Below, piece by piece: positions 34,601-43,221 of a stretch of 64,000 nt of DNA; position 1 is the stretch's first letter, and each line of letters opens with the position of its first letter. Both the position numbers and the translations under genes were made by a program. The notes beneath the pieces are model-generated. The model made no database searches. It had not been told where the DNA came from and worked only from the letters and a program-made list of their open reading frames with translations. The stretch comes from JANXYW01 sp031400455 (GTDB lineage Bacteria > Chloroflexota > Dehalococcoidia > DSTF01 > JACRBR01), in assembly GCA_031400455.1 (NCBI GenBank), contig JANNPX010000028.1, forward strand, positions 45,368 to 109,367. The letters are read 5' to 3'.

Positions 34601-34949
34601 TCCACATGAAGAACCCGTTGCCAATGAACTGGAACGGGCCGTGCATGAACGGGACGTGCTTATACGTGTCGGTGTTCGCGGTGCCGAACGTGAAGAACTG
34701 GCGCATCCCCTTCGTGAAGCCGTAGCTGAAAAAGCCGTGCAGGCTCTCGTCGTGGTGCATCGCGCGCGCGCCCAGGTTGTAGAAGCGCATCGCGGCCGCG
34801 ATCGCGCCGATCAGGACGTAGGCCGCGATCTCCCAGTACTTGGTGACGAGGGTACTGATCTGCTCGCGCGTCTGCGCGTTCACAGCGAACGACTTCAGCC
34901 GCTCACCCGTCGACCCGCCGTACGGCACATTCGGTTCTTGTAGGCTCAT
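31602..34949 (-). CDS. Agl23-type membrane glycosylation protein fused to NHL propeller
   Basis: A 1115-residue protein. Residues about 30-600 are a polytopic membrane region of the TIGR03663/Agl23 family, related to PMT/GT-C glycosyltransferases: the first external loop has GARAMHHDESLHGFFSYGFT, with the DE pair typical of GT-C active sites, and HVPFMHGPFQFIG. A soluble region (about 600-840) follows, then NHL-type repeats (about 850-1115) such as NIYFADTNNNRVQKFD, TVYVADTWNHKLVKLD and HVLVVDTGNNRVIEYD, which should form a six-bladed beta-propeller. The gene overlaps the upstream YYY gene by four bases. Likely role: transfer of lipid-linked sugars at the outer face; donor and acceptor unknown. 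Confidence 0.8.
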   Translation of the reverse strand: MSLQEPNVPYGGSTGERLKSFAVNAQTREQISTLVTKYWEIAAYVLIGAIAAAMRFYNLGARAMHHDESLHGFFSYGFTKGMRQFFTFGTANTDTYKHVPFMHGPFQFIGNGFFMWIFGDGEYQSRILAAVMGTGLVLLPFLLRKQLGRTGALAAAAFIAFSPTLLYYSRFTREDIYAAFWTFGMVVFAWRYMASRENKWLFLTAGFMAGSFCTKETTFMTAAAFIFFFMYLFAGHIADKIRAKRPDMTNVNYVLLHIAAIPGALVLAIVWPFTKNWREQYGLDELPPEADLIIVMGTLALPLYAAGFQLLPGFGNEWKNRAQDSGNAHIASAEASLAKASIIALMAISLGIGVAWKPKVWGIAAACFWVPFILLATTFFSNFPGFWSVSWGSLDYWISQQDVRRGNQPDYYYFITIPVYEFLPLALSIGAGLYYAIRGKMKNALFVGAGLLAILVLLLLPPGPDIQKVSSFHIVLPFTIALIGVFSFDMDRLNRFLLFWLVVTGFALTLAGEKMPWLNVHIALPLAVLAGRFVGDMLERSDLRGELPKFDRLAPFAYAALASALSILVFVIVGPFSLASLGGWILAIVAAVAVYWAYTGYSRQTAVQVAIAGAVCAFAVFTVRAGVLATYGHPDLPRNILDTIATKDHGEVPNELLVYTQTSGDIPILRDQIDKAAKESGTGRNLPIVVDSVDGYTWPWAWYLRDYKSVSYTSISDNYTPPAGAVLLISKQSATNVNLGGGYNEGVPYHHRRWFPEEYRGEDGKYSSRNFFTDLLSKSALSNWLDFWVRRTPPNELGTVDGVAFFPKGYSDLTAPPAGPTVRTDGTQLVIGGNGSQKGQLSGVSDVAIDSAGNIYFADTNNNRVQKFDAQGVFQSAAGGFGSDVQMNQPWSMTVSSDGTVYVADTWNHKLVKLDKDLKKVKEWGSGGQTDAGGDPMKLFGPRDIALAPDGHVLVVDTGNNRVIEYDADGGFVRQFGSKGSSGDPMQLNEPSSLAVAANGDIFVADFWNKRIVHLDKDLKSLGEIKIEAWGSQAVTERGYIALLPDGRILATDPTHGKVLVFGADGAPLAEYEMPKEGAQAAARPIGIATDGTSVVVTDSIGNVARKIPLSEIIP

Positions 34950-37453
34950 TCGGAAGCAACCTCACCTGTCACGCCTGATGTCCCGTATATCGTAACCGCT
35001 CCCGATTGAAACACTGCCGGGAAGGGCTTGAACTTCGCTAAGCCGGCCTCGCCGTAGGTACTACGCTCCAGCGCACCGACGTAGACGTAAGTAACGCCGT
35101 ACTTCGCCAGAATCTGGTTCATTTCCGTTGTATCGGTCGTCGTGTACAGCTTGTTCACGTCCTCAAACCGCCCCGCCCGGGCCTTCGACGACCCCCGCCA
35201 CTGGTCTTCGTGGCCGCCCCAGCCCAGGACGGCCGGCACGCCGGTGGCAGCGGATATGCGGGACGCCGAACTGTAATCGTTCCCCACGGCCTCCGCGATC
35301 ACGAGATCTTGACCCTGCGCGCGGTCATTGAGCCACGAGATCGCGGCGCGTTCGTCCTGCGAGAAGTACGACAGCCCTCGCAGTTCGCCCTCGGTCCGGA
35401 AGCGGCGGTTCGCCGACCCGCCGAGCGGATACAGCGCGGCGCCGGCCAGTACGAGCGCGACCGCTCCGGCCCAAACCAGCCGGTACCGCTGCTCTCGCGG
35501 GAACGCCGCGCGCCAACGCGAGGATAAGTAGTACAGCGAGAATCCGCCCGCAAGCGCGAGCATCATCCACGCCTGGTAGTAGAGCTTGAAGACCGAGTTC
35601 ATGCGCGAGTTGAAGACGTCGCCGACGTAGAAGAACTCGACGCCGAGAATCAGCAGCATCGCTGTCGCCGTTAGCAGCAGCGCGAACAGCACGCCTTCGC
35701 GCTCGGCGAACGAGCTGCGGGCGCTCGTTGGTGCACCAGACGCGGGCGGGGCCAGCCCCGCCCCTACACCGGCGGATGCGCCGTCATGGGACGTCAGCTC
35801 CAGCCAGAGTGTCAGCAGCACCGTGGCGAGCACGGCCGCGAGAAAGATCGCCGTAAACCAGGCCGTGCCGCGATCGCCTATCTGCTCGAACAGATCGCCG
35901 GATGATGCGCCGAGTTTGTCGCTGTCGCGCATCTTCTCGAATGCGAAGAGAAGCACCCAGCCCAGCACGACCAGCGCTGCCGGCGCCGCAGCAAGCGCGG
36001 TCATCATGCGAGTGATGCGCACACGTAGCGGTAGCAAGCGCGCCAGCACGAACGGAATGACGACGACGAACAGCGGACCCCAGAAGATGAGCAGATGGAA
36101 CGGACGCGTCGCCGGCACGGTGATGCCGTTGTTCGAGACGACGGCGCCAATACCGTCGGCCTGCGAAGTGAAGCTCGTGTAGAACGGGAGGTACATGACG
36201 ATCGCGAGGATCAGAAGCGGCAGCGCGAACGTGATCGCCTGCACGAACAGGTCGACGGTGAACGCACGGACGCGCGTGAAGTTGCTGACGAACGCCGCGG
36301 CTACAACGAAGAAGGCGAGTGTCGCGATGTCCCATGTGTTAAGGAACGCGAGTCCGCCGACGAGGATCGCGGCCGCGACGAGCGCTACGGGACGCTGTAG
36401 CCAGAACGTCACGTCGAGGGGCTCGCGGCTGCGGAACAGCGTCAGCGCGAGTGCCACGACTAGCAGCACGAACGGCAGCGCCATGACGTGTGGGTGCATA
36501 TCGCCCAGCAGGAAGCTGAACATCGGGAACTCGGTGATCGCGCGGAAGTCCGCGTCGTCCAGCCTGTAGATCCGCGATGCGTTGAAGAACGAGAAGAAGT
36601 CGGACGGATACCAGTTGTGCTTCGCCGCATCGGCCTTCAAGCCTGAAACGTCGACCCAGTCGTAGAAACCCTGGCTGCCGAAGCCGTACGCCGACAGGAA
36701 CTGAAACACCCAGACGAGGTTGCCCATGATTACGAGCATCAACCCGCCGGCTAGTCCGAACAGCGGCGGCTTCCAGTTGAACGGAATCAACGATGGCGTG
36801 CTCGGCTTCGGCGCGTCGCCCTCGACGGCGGACTCGCGCATCGACACGAGGTTGTAGACGATGCCGGCCGCGCCGACGAGCGCCATGGCGGCGATCATGC
36901 CGAGGCCGATGTTGTAGGCGATCTCTGTATCGACGCCGGCCAGCCGTCCGGTCATCGCGACGATGAGGTAGCCGAAGTAGTAGTAGGCGACGGTGTGGCC
37001 GGACAGCCACGGATCTTGCGGCGGAAAGTGCTCAGCACGCGTCGCCGCGTTGATGAACATCAGGTCCATGGGCTGCTCGGTGCCGCTGATGTTGCCGACC
37101 GATGCGCGCAGCCACACGGCGACTGCGAACACGATCAGGAACAGCACTTCGACGCCGAAGATGTATTGCCAGTGGGTGCGGAACCATTCGATCAAGGCGT
37201 CGCGTTCGCGATAGGCGAAGACGGCGGAAATGCACGCGAGCAGCAGCAGCGCGGCGAAGATCCCGCCTCCCGAATTCGGCAGGACGTGCAAGCTGTTGAG
37301 CAGCCAGAACGTGTAGCCCAAGAAGATGAGCGCGAACGGCTTCGAGAGCGTGTAGCCCCTGTCGGGGAGGCGCCGGAAGAGCGCAAGGCACAGCGGTAGC
37401 AGGGGTATCCCTACCAGCTGAAGGATCAGCCACCAACGGAGTGCTTCGCTCAT
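34946..37453 (-). CDS. Chlor_Arch_YYY (DUF2298) polytopic membrane protein
   Basis: An 835-residue integral membrane protein of the YYY/DUF2298 family known from Chloroflexota and archaea. The name-giving HTVAYYYFGYLIVAMTGR motif is at about residues 148-165, preceded by GTEQPMDLMFINAATRAEHFPPQDPW, which is the conserved external loop. Roughly 16 helices precede a soluble C-terminal part of about 140 residues (DERAAISWLNDRAQGQDLVIAEA; TTDTTEMNQILAKYGVTYVYVG), a GT-C accessory-like domain. ATGA coupling with the Agl23 gene suggests they act as a pair. A palindromic repeat is embedded in frame at 35744-35768. Confidence 0.85.
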   Translation of the reverse strand: MSEALRWWLILQLVGIPLLPLCLALFRRLPDRGYTLSKPFALIFLGYTFWLLNSLHVLPNSGGGIFAALLLLACISAVFAYRERDALIEWFRTHWQYIFGVEVLFLIVFAVAVWLRASVGNISGTEQPMDLMFINAATRAEHFPPQDPWLSGHTVAYYYFGYLIVAMTGRLAGVDTEIAYNIGLGMIAAMALVGAAGIVYNLVSMRESAVEGDAPKPSTPSLIPFNWKPPLFGLAGGLMLVIMGNLVWVFQFLSAYGFGSQGFYDWVDVSGLKADAAKHNWYPSDFFSFFNASRIYRLDDADFRAITEFPMFSFLLGDMHPHVMALPFVLLVVALALTLFRSREPLDVTFWLQRPVALVAAAILVGGLAFLNTWDIATLAFFVVAAAFVSNFTRVRAFTVDLFVQAITFALPLLILAIVMYLPFYTSFTSQADGIGAVVSNNGITVPATRPFHLLIFWGPLFVVVIPFVLARLLPLRVRITRMMTALAAAPAALVVLGWVLLFAFEKMRDSDKLGASSGDLFEQIGDRGTAWFTAIFLAAVLATVLLTLWLELTSHDGASAGVGAGLAPPASGAPTSARSSFAEREGVLFALLLTATAMLLILGVEFFYVGDVFNSRMNSVFKLYYQAWMMLALAGGFSLYYLSSRWRAAFPREQRYRLVWAGAVALVLAGAALYPLGGSANRRFRTEGELRGLSYFSQDERAAISWLNDRAQGQDLVIAEAVGNDYSSASRISAATGVPAVLGWGGHEDQWRGSSKARAGRFEDVNKLYTTTDTTEMNQILAKYGVTYVYVGALERSTYGEAGLAKFKPFPAVFQSGAVTIYGTSGVTGEVASE
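35744..35768. repeat. Palindromic repeat inserted in the YYY gene
   Basis: Perfect 9-bp stem GGGCGGGGC/GCCCCGCCC, 2-base loop, followed by CCTACA. It lies in the cytoplasmic or external loop just after TLWLELTSHDGASAG and encodes GVGAGLAPPAS in frame. Compare the copy at 31509-31535. Confidence 0.6.
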
Positions 37454-37570
37454 CGATTCCCGTTCACGCGCGGCCAGACGCCGCGCTGATCACGTCTACG
37501 ATGAGGGATTTCACCCGGTTTGAACCTGTACGGCAATCGTTAGAACCCCGCATCCTTGCTGATTCTCCGC

Positions 37571-38551
37571 CTACTGGAACAGCGCGTCGACAAACTCCTC
37601 GGCATCGAACGGCGTCAGGTCGTCGGGCTTTTCGCCCGTGCCGATGAAGCGTACAGGGATGCCCAACTGGTCCGATACGGCGAACACGATGCCACCCTTC
37701 GACGTGCCGTCCAGCTTCGTCAGGCAGAGGGCCGTAATCGGCACGACCTCCGCGAACGCCTTCGCTTGCACGAGCGCGTTCTGGCCGGTCGTGGCGTCGA
37801 GCACCAGCATCACCTCGTCGGGGCCCTCCGGGAGCTTCCGCTCGATGACGCGGCGAATCTTCCCCAACTCTTCCATGAGATTGAACTTCGTGTGCAGCCG
37901 GCCCGCGGTATCGATGATTACCACGTCGGCCTTGCGGCTCTCGGCGGCGGACATCGCGTCGAACACGACGGCTCCCGGATCGGCGCCCATCTTGTGCGCG
38001 ACGACCTCGGCGCCGACGACCTCGCCCCAGCTCTTGAGCTGCTCGATCGCGGCCGCGCGGAAGGTGTCGCCTGCAGCGATCACGACCTTCTCGCCATCCT
38101 CGCGATACGCCTGGGCGAGTTTGGCGACGCTCGTGGTCTTGCCGGTTCCGTTGACGCCGACTACGAGGATCACGGCCGGTCTGCCCGGCGGCGGATCATC
38201 CTCTTCGCCCCAAATGCGGCCCTTCTCCTTGCCACTACGGAGCGTGGCAACGAGCTCTTGTTTGAGTATCGGTTTGACTTGTTCGGCGTCCTTGATACGC
38301 TCGGTCTCGACGCGCAACTGCACGGCCGTCAGGATCTTCTGCGTCGTTGAGACGCCAGTGTCCGCGCCGATCAGCAACTCCTCCAGGTCATCCCAGACTG
38401 CATCGTCGATCTTGCCGCGATCGAAGATGCCGGAGATGTTGCTGAACCAGCCCTTACGAGTACGCTCCAACGCCTGTTCGGTCTTCTCGTCTGTCTCTTT
38501 CGTGCGCTTGAAGATTCGTAGCAGGTCAGCCCTCCTTGGGTTTCGAGGCAT
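37571..38551 (-). CDS. ftsY: Signal recognition particle receptor FtsY
   Basis: SRP receptor GTPase that docks ribosome-SRP complexes at the membrane. Up to 326 residues: a short N-domain (KTEQALERTRKGWFSNISGIF) without the acidic A-domain, then the NG core with GVNGTGKTTSVAKLA, DTFRAAAIEQL, the DTAGRLHTKFNLMEELGKI region, TKLDGTSKGG and GTGEKPDDLTPFDAEEFVDALF. The first ATG is at 38551. A perfect AGGAGG inside that N-terminus lies 6 bp before a CTG codon at 38524, so initiation may really occur there. Usual partner genes rnc and smc are upstream, separated by an opposite-strand hydrolase. Confidence 0.94.
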   Translation of the reverse strand: MPRNPRRADLLRIFKRTKETDEKTEQALERTRKGWFSNISGIFDRGKIDDAVWDDLEELLIGADTGVSTTQKILTAVQLRVETERIKDAEQVKPILKQELVATLRSGKEKGRIWGEEDDPPPGRPAVILVVGVNGTGKTTSVAKLAQAYREDGEKVVIAAGDTFRAAAIEQLKSWGEVVGAEVVAHKMGADPGAVVFDAMSAAESRKADVVIIDTAGRLHTKFNLMEELGKIRRVIERKLPEGPDEVMLVLDATTGQNALVQAKAFAEVVPITALCLTKLDGTSKGGIVFAVSDQLGIPVRFIGTGEKPDDLTPFDAEEFVDALFQ

Positions 38552-38586
38552 TCTAACGGGTGAGGGGTACCCGTCGTAGGGCCGGT

Positions 38587-38617
38587 AACCACGAAGGACA
38601 CGAAGAGAGCACGAAGG
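38587..38617. repeat. Dispersed AACCACGAAGGACACGAAG repeat, copy 1
   Basis: Starts AACCACGAAGGACACGAAG and continues with a second CACGAAGG unit. Located between ftsY and the divergent hydrolase. Further copies: 49594-49633, 49735-49774 and a diverged one at 54248-54277. Confidence 0.65.
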
Positions 38618-38619
38618 TA

Positions 38620-38648
38620 TTGATTGGGGCTTCCAACTTCTGTAATGA
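38620..38648 (+). promoter_or_regulatory. Promoter candidate for the alpha/beta-hydrolase
   Basis: TTGATT (38620-38625), 17-bp spacer, TAATGA (38643-38648), 55 bp before the start at 38703. The -10 matches only moderately. Confidence 0.4.
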
Positions 38649-38702
38649 CGTGCGAGACTCAGCAGCATCCGTTCGGAAGGATGCAGCATGGGAGGACGAC
38701 CA

Positions 38703-39500
38703 ATGGCCATGATCGGCGCGAACGGCATCGAGATCTTCCACAAGCAGCACGGCGATAGCGGCGATTATCTCCTGCTGATCGCTGGTCTTGGCGCGCACAG
38801 CGGCAGCTTCGCGCCGCAGCTCGCCGCATTCGCCGAACGCTTCCGTGTGCTTCGCTTCGACAATCGCGGTGCCGCGCGGACCAGCGCGCCCGACGAACCC
38901 TACTCGATGCGGCAGATGGCCGACGATGCGGCGGCGCTGCTCGACGCGCTCGGCATCGAGAAAGCGCATGTGCTGGGCGTGAGCATGGGCGGCATGATCG
39001 CGCAGGAACTGGCGATCAATCATCCCGATCGCGTCGATAAGCTCGTGCTGGCGTGCACGCGTGCGAAGCCAACGGGCGCGCGCCGTCTGGCCGCTGAGGT
39101 GCAACGCGTCACGCGGCTCGCAGATCTGGGGCCGCGCGAGCGCGAGGCGAACGCCATGCCGTGGGGTATGACGGCGACGTTCATGCAGGATCAACGGCGT
39201 GTTGACGTGCGGATCGAACTGGCCACCAAAGACCCGTACCCGATGAAGGCTCACGCGTACGTGCGCCAGCTTGAGGCGACGATGGCGCACGACACGCTGG
39301 ACCGGCTGTGTGAGATCCGCGCCGAGACGATGGTGATCGTTGGTGCGGAGGACATCCTCACACCGCCATGGGAGAGCGACGCGCTCGTCGCGGTCATACC
39401 GAATGCGACACTGCGAACGCTGCCGCGCGGCGGCCACGGATTCACGCTGGAGTACGCCGCAGAGTTCAACGCTGCGGTGGTTGAGTTCCTGGGTTCGTGA
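38703..39500 (+). CDS. Alpha/beta-fold hydrolase
   Basis: A 265-residue alpha/beta-hydrolase with a full triad: Ser94 in GVSMGG, Asp in VGAEDILTPP (about 220) and His in GGHGFTLEY (about 242). The order and spacing fit 3-oxoadipate enol-lactonase/haloperoxidase-like esterases of the family (LRFDNRGAARTS after the first strand, SMRQMADDAAALLDAL before the elbow). The ATG at 38703 follows GGGAGG; an ATG at 38688 with GGAAGG is the alternative and adds five residues. It is an opposite-strand gene inside the conserved rnc-smc-ftsY neighbourhood. Substrate unknown. Confidence 0.85.
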   Translation: MAMIGANGIEIFHKQHGDSGDYLLLIAGLGAHSGSFAPQLAAFAERFRVLRFDNRGAARTSAPDEPYSMRQMADDAAALLDALGIEKAHVLGVSMGGMIAQELAINHPDRVDKLVLACTRAKPTGARRLAAEVQRVTRLADLGPREREANAMPWGMTATFMQDQRRVDVRIELATKDPYPMKAHAYVRQLEATMAHDTLDRLCEIRAETMVIVGAEDILTPPWESDALVAVIPNATLRTLPRGGHGFTLEYAAEFNAAVVEFLGS

Positions 39501-39510
39501 GCCAACGTCG

Positions 39511-42500
39511 TTACTCGTCGACGTGAACGTCCTCAAGCTTGAGGCTGAGGATGCGTGACACGTTGTCGGCGCCCATCGACACGCCGTAGATGGTGTCCGC
39601 GGTCTCGATGGTGCGCCGGTTGTGCGTGATGATGATGAACTGCGTACGTTCGGAGAGCGCGCGGAGCTCCTCGACGAAGCGACCGACGTTGGCTTCGTCG
39701 AGCGCGGCATCGACTTCGTCGAGCACGCAGATGGGTGACGGGTTCGCCTGTAGCAGCGCGAAGAGAAGCGCGACGGCCGTCAGCGAACGCTCGCCACCAG
39801 AGAGCAGCGCGAGTGATCCGAGCTTCTTCCCCGGCGGCTGCGCGACAATCTCGACGCCTGGCAGGCCGTATTCGTCTGTCTCTCCCAGTTCCAGGCGCGC
39901 TGTGCCACCGCGGAAGAAGGCGCTGAAGTAGCGCTCGAATTCCTGGTTCACGGTTTTGAACGTCGTCCTGAAGCGCTCGCGAATCTCGCCTTCCAGCTCT
40001 GTGATCGCGCCGTTGAGCTGCTCCTCCGCCTGTTGCAGGTCGTTGAGCTGTCCGCTGAGGAAATCGAAGCGCTCGCGGCTGTCGGCGTACTCCGTCGCGG
40101 CCTCTTCGTTGATCGGGCCGAGCGACCGAATCGTCGCGCGCAAATCCGCGATGCGGTCGCGCACTTCGGTCGCGTTGATCGTCGAGCCGCCGCGGATCGG
40201 CGGAACATCAGGGTCGGCGGCGCCGTCGTCGGATCGTAGCCAGGTCGGGAGCTCGCCGGCCGGCGCCGGAGCATATGCTTCCGCCGGTTCGAACTCCGGT
40301 TCAATCTCGATCTCCGGCTGGGGTGCGCGTTCGATCTCGCCCTGTTCGGTCGCGACGAACCCTTCGGCGTGCAGGTTCTCGCGCAGCGTCTCCAACTCAT
40401 CACCGCGCACGCGAACGTCATTCTCGGCGTCCACGAGTCCGCGTTCGGCGCTGCGCAACTTCTCGTTCGATTCGGCGAGCTGCGCAGTCATCGAGCGCTC
40501 GCGCGACTCGAACTGCGCTAGTTCCTGACGCGCGGGCTCAAGTTCGCGCCGCAGGCCTTCGACCTCGGCCGCCTTGCCCGTCAGTTCACGTTCTGTTGCG
40601 GCCTGTCGCGTGGCAATCGTCTGCGCCTCATCGTGTGACTTGATGCGCTGCTCATCCTTCTGCGCGATCTGCCGTGAGAGGCGGTCCTTCGCCATCCGCT
40701 CGCCTTCAGTCGCCTGGCGTTCCGTGCGGTAGGCGCCATCCAGATGTGCGACGTTGGCCGCCTCTTCGGACACCAATGTCGCTAGCGTTGCGCGCGCTGA
40801 TTCCAACTCGACGATCCGCGCTCGCTCCTGCTCTTCGCGAGCGGCCGCTCCGCGCGCCTCCGCGCCTTTCGCCTCGCGTGCAGCTTCGTCCTGCTCGCGC
40901 CGGGCGGTCAGAGATTCGATCTGCGCATCACGCTGGGCGTCGGCTTTCGTCATCGCTTCGAGGCGCTGCTCGAACGGCGCCACACCTGCGTGTGCGGCTG
41001 CCAGCTCCGCATCGAGCTGCGCCTTTCGGACGCGCAGATCTTCGATGCTGCCGCCGAGCTCATCCACACGCTGGTCCGCGGCCGTCTGCCGCTGCGCTGC
41101 TTCCAGCAGCGCCGCCTCGCGCGCTTCCAGCAGCGGGCGCAGCCGCTCCAATTCGACGGGTAGATCAGAAACCTCGCGCTCGTGCACGAACGACGCCTGC
41201 ACCGTCGCAAACGATCCGGCCGCAACGGAGCCGATGGGCCGGATCAGCACTCCGTCCAGCGTCGCCACGGCGTTGGCGAGGCCGCGCCGCACGACGCGTT
41301 CGGCGAGCGATGCGTCTTCGACGATGACCGTGCGCCCCAGCAGCGTGTCCACGAGCTTGCGATGCTTCGAGTCGCAACGCACCAAGCCGGACGCAACGCC
41401 GACGATGCCGCGTTCCTTGATCAGGTGTAGCGGCCGCATCTCCTGGAAGTTGTCCAGCGCGTACATCATCGCCCGGCCGGCATCGTCGGCGAGCAGCAGT
41501 TGCACGGCCGCACGCACATCGACTTCGCGCTCCATCACGATCGCGAAGATGTTCTCCGCGAGTGCTGCTTCGATCGCTTTCTCGAGCCCCGGCGGCACGC
41601 GCAGCAGTTGGCCAAGCAACCCGACGACGCCACGGAGCTCGATGTCCTCGGCGATCGTCTCGCGCTTGATCACGCCGCCCGCTTCGAGGATTGCGCGCAC
41701 GCCGGCGTCCGGCGCCTGGGGCCGCACGTCGAGCGTCTCCAGCATCTCCATGCGCATCGTGATCGAATCGATCTCGCTGCGGAGCGAGCGTAGCTCTTCT
41801 TCGATGGCCGTCTGCTCGCGGCGGTAATCCGCGGCCGCTTCGGTTTCCTTCGCGCGGTCGGCCATCGCCCATTCGAGCTGCGGCCCGACGAGTGCCAAAT
41901 CACGCTCGATGCGCGCGGATTCTTCAACCGCGGACGCTTGCTCGTTCGCCAGCTTGCGGTGCTCTTCGATCGAGAGGTCGCGCTCGCGCCGTAATCGGGC
42001 GACGGTATCAGCGCCATCTGTGATGCGTCGCGTCAGGTCGTCGACCGCGGCGAGCGCGCGGGCAGCGGCCTGCTCGCTCGCGAGGGCGGCACGTTGCAGG
42101 CCCAGCAGTTCCTGTTCGACCTCGGCGAGGCGCGCACGGTGGGTCGCCAACTCTTCGCGCGCAGTGTTGAGTTGCGCCTCTAGCTCCGCCGTCTCGAGCA
42201 TAGGCTGTGATGCGTCCTGTACCGCTTCGTCGCTGCGGAGTGACGCTAGCTCCGCCGTCAGCTCTTCAAGGCGCTGCGCGAGCATCTTGCCGCGTTCGGC
42301 ATCGAGCGCCGTTCGACGTTCCAGATCGCGCACGTAATCTTGCATGGTGCGCAGACGGCCCTCGCGGATGCCAATCTCGCGCCGACGCTCGTCGATGGCG
42401 GCGCGGAGCTGGACGAGACCGTCTTCGCAAGCCTTCGCTTCGGCTTTCACCTGCTCGAAGTCTGCGCTTCGCTGGTCGTGCGTGGTGATCGCCGCAAGCA

Positions 42501-43221
42501 ACAGGTTGTTGATCTCTTGCCACTGGTGCGAGTACCAAACGTGCAGGGTCGCAGCCAGCTCGCGCGCGATCTCCTGGTACTTCACGGCGCGTCCCGCCTG
42601 CCGCTCGAGCTGGTTGATGCGCGGCTCGATTTCGCGCACGAGCATGCGCACGCGGTCGGTGTTCTCGCGCGTCTGCTTGAGCTTGTGCTGCGCGTCCTCG
42701 AGCTTATTGCGGTAGAGACGCACGTCGGCGGCTTCTTCGATGAGCGCGCGGCGATCTTCCGGACGCAAGCTCAGTACCTGCTCGACCATGCCCTGCCCCA
42801 TGAACGCGTAGCTGTTCTGCCCCACCTGGGCGCGCATGAACAGCTCGACGACGTCGCGGAGCCGGACCTTCGAGTTGTTGATCAGGTATTCGTTCTCGCC
42901 GCTGCGGTAGGCCCGACGCGTTACGACGACTTCGTCGAACTCGATGGGCAGCCAGTGCTTGCTGTTGTCGAGCGTGATGCTGACTTCGGCGACGCCCAGA
43001 GGCGCGCGCTTGTCGCTACCGGCGAAGATCACGTCTTCGGTCTTGCGCGCGCGCAACGTGCGGCTGGCGTGCTCGCCCAGCACCCAGCGCAACGAGTCAG
43101 CGACGTTCGTCTTGCCCGTGCCGTTTGGCCCGACGACGCACGTTACGCCCGGCGCGAACTGCAACTGCGTTTTATTCGCGAAGCTCTTGAACCCCTGCAC
43201 GTCGAGCCGCTTAAGGTACAC
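39511..43221 (-). CDS. smc: Chromosome segregation protein SMC
   Basis: Structural maintenance of chromosomes ATPase, 1236 residues, somewhat longer than the usual 1150-1200. Head parts are intact: Walker A GPNGTGKTN near residue 32, R-loop GEHASRTLRARKTEDVIFAG, C-terminal signature LLSGGERSLTAVALLFA and Walker B PICVLDEVDAALDEAN. Two long coiled-coil arms flank a hinge (about 500-660, GVVGLLGQLLRVPPGLEKAIEAAL). An acidic Pro/Glu-rich stretch of about 45 residues interrupts the returning arm near residue 960-1005. GTG at 43221 has GAAGGAGACG upstream and overlaps the rnc stop by 11 bp. Confidence 0.95.
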   Translation of the reverse strand: MYLKRLDVQGFKSFANKTQLQFAPGVTCVVGPNGTGKTNVADSLRWVLGEHASRTLRARKTEDVIFAGSDKRAPLGVAEVSITLDNSKHWLPIEFDEVVVTRRAYRSGENEYLINNSKVRLRDVVELFMRAQVGQNSYAFMGQGMVEQVLSLRPEDRRALIEEAADVRLYRNKLEDAQHKLKQTRENTDRVRMLVREIEPRINQLERQAGRAVKYQEIARELAATLHVWYSHQWQEINNLLLAAITTHDQRSADFEQVKAEAKACEDGLVQLRAAIDERRREIGIREGRLRTMQDYVRDLERRTALDAERGKMLAQRLEELTAELASLRSDEAVQDASQPMLETAELEAQLNTAREELATHRARLAEVEQELLGLQRAALASEQAAARALAAVDDLTRRITDGADTVARLRRERDLSIEEHRKLANEQASAVEESARIERDLALVGPQLEWAMADRAKETEAAADYRREQTAIEEELRSLRSEIDSITMRMEMLETLDVRPQAPDAGVRAILEAGGVIKRETIAEDIELRGVVGLLGQLLRVPPGLEKAIEAALAENIFAIVMEREVDVRAAVQLLLADDAGRAMMYALDNFQEMRPLHLIKERGIVGVASGLVRCDSKHRKLVDTLLGRTVIVEDASLAERVVRRGLANAVATLDGVLIRPIGSVAAGSFATVQASFVHEREVSDLPVELERLRPLLEAREAALLEAAQRQTAADQRVDELGGSIEDLRVRKAQLDAELAAAHAGVAPFEQRLEAMTKADAQRDAQIESLTARREQDEAAREAKGAEARGAAAREEQERARIVELESARATLATLVSEEAANVAHLDGAYRTERQATEGERMAKDRLSRQIAQKDEQRIKSHDEAQTIATRQAATERELTGKAAEVEGLRRELEPARQELAQFESRERSMTAQLAESNEKLRSAERGLVDAENDVRVRGDELETLRENLHAEGFVATEQGEIERAPQPEIEIEPEFEPAEAYAPAPAGELPTWLRSDDGAADPDVPPIRGGSTINATEVRDRIADLRATIRSLGPINEEAATEYADSRERFDFLSGQLNDLQQAEEQLNGAITELEGEIRERFRTTFKTVNQEFERYFSAFFRGGTARLELGETDEYGLPGVEIVAQPPGKKLGSLALLSGGERSLTAVALLFALLQANPSPICVLDEVDAALDEANVGRFVEELRALSERTQFIIITHNRRTIETADTIYGVSMGADNVSRILSLKLEDVHVDE

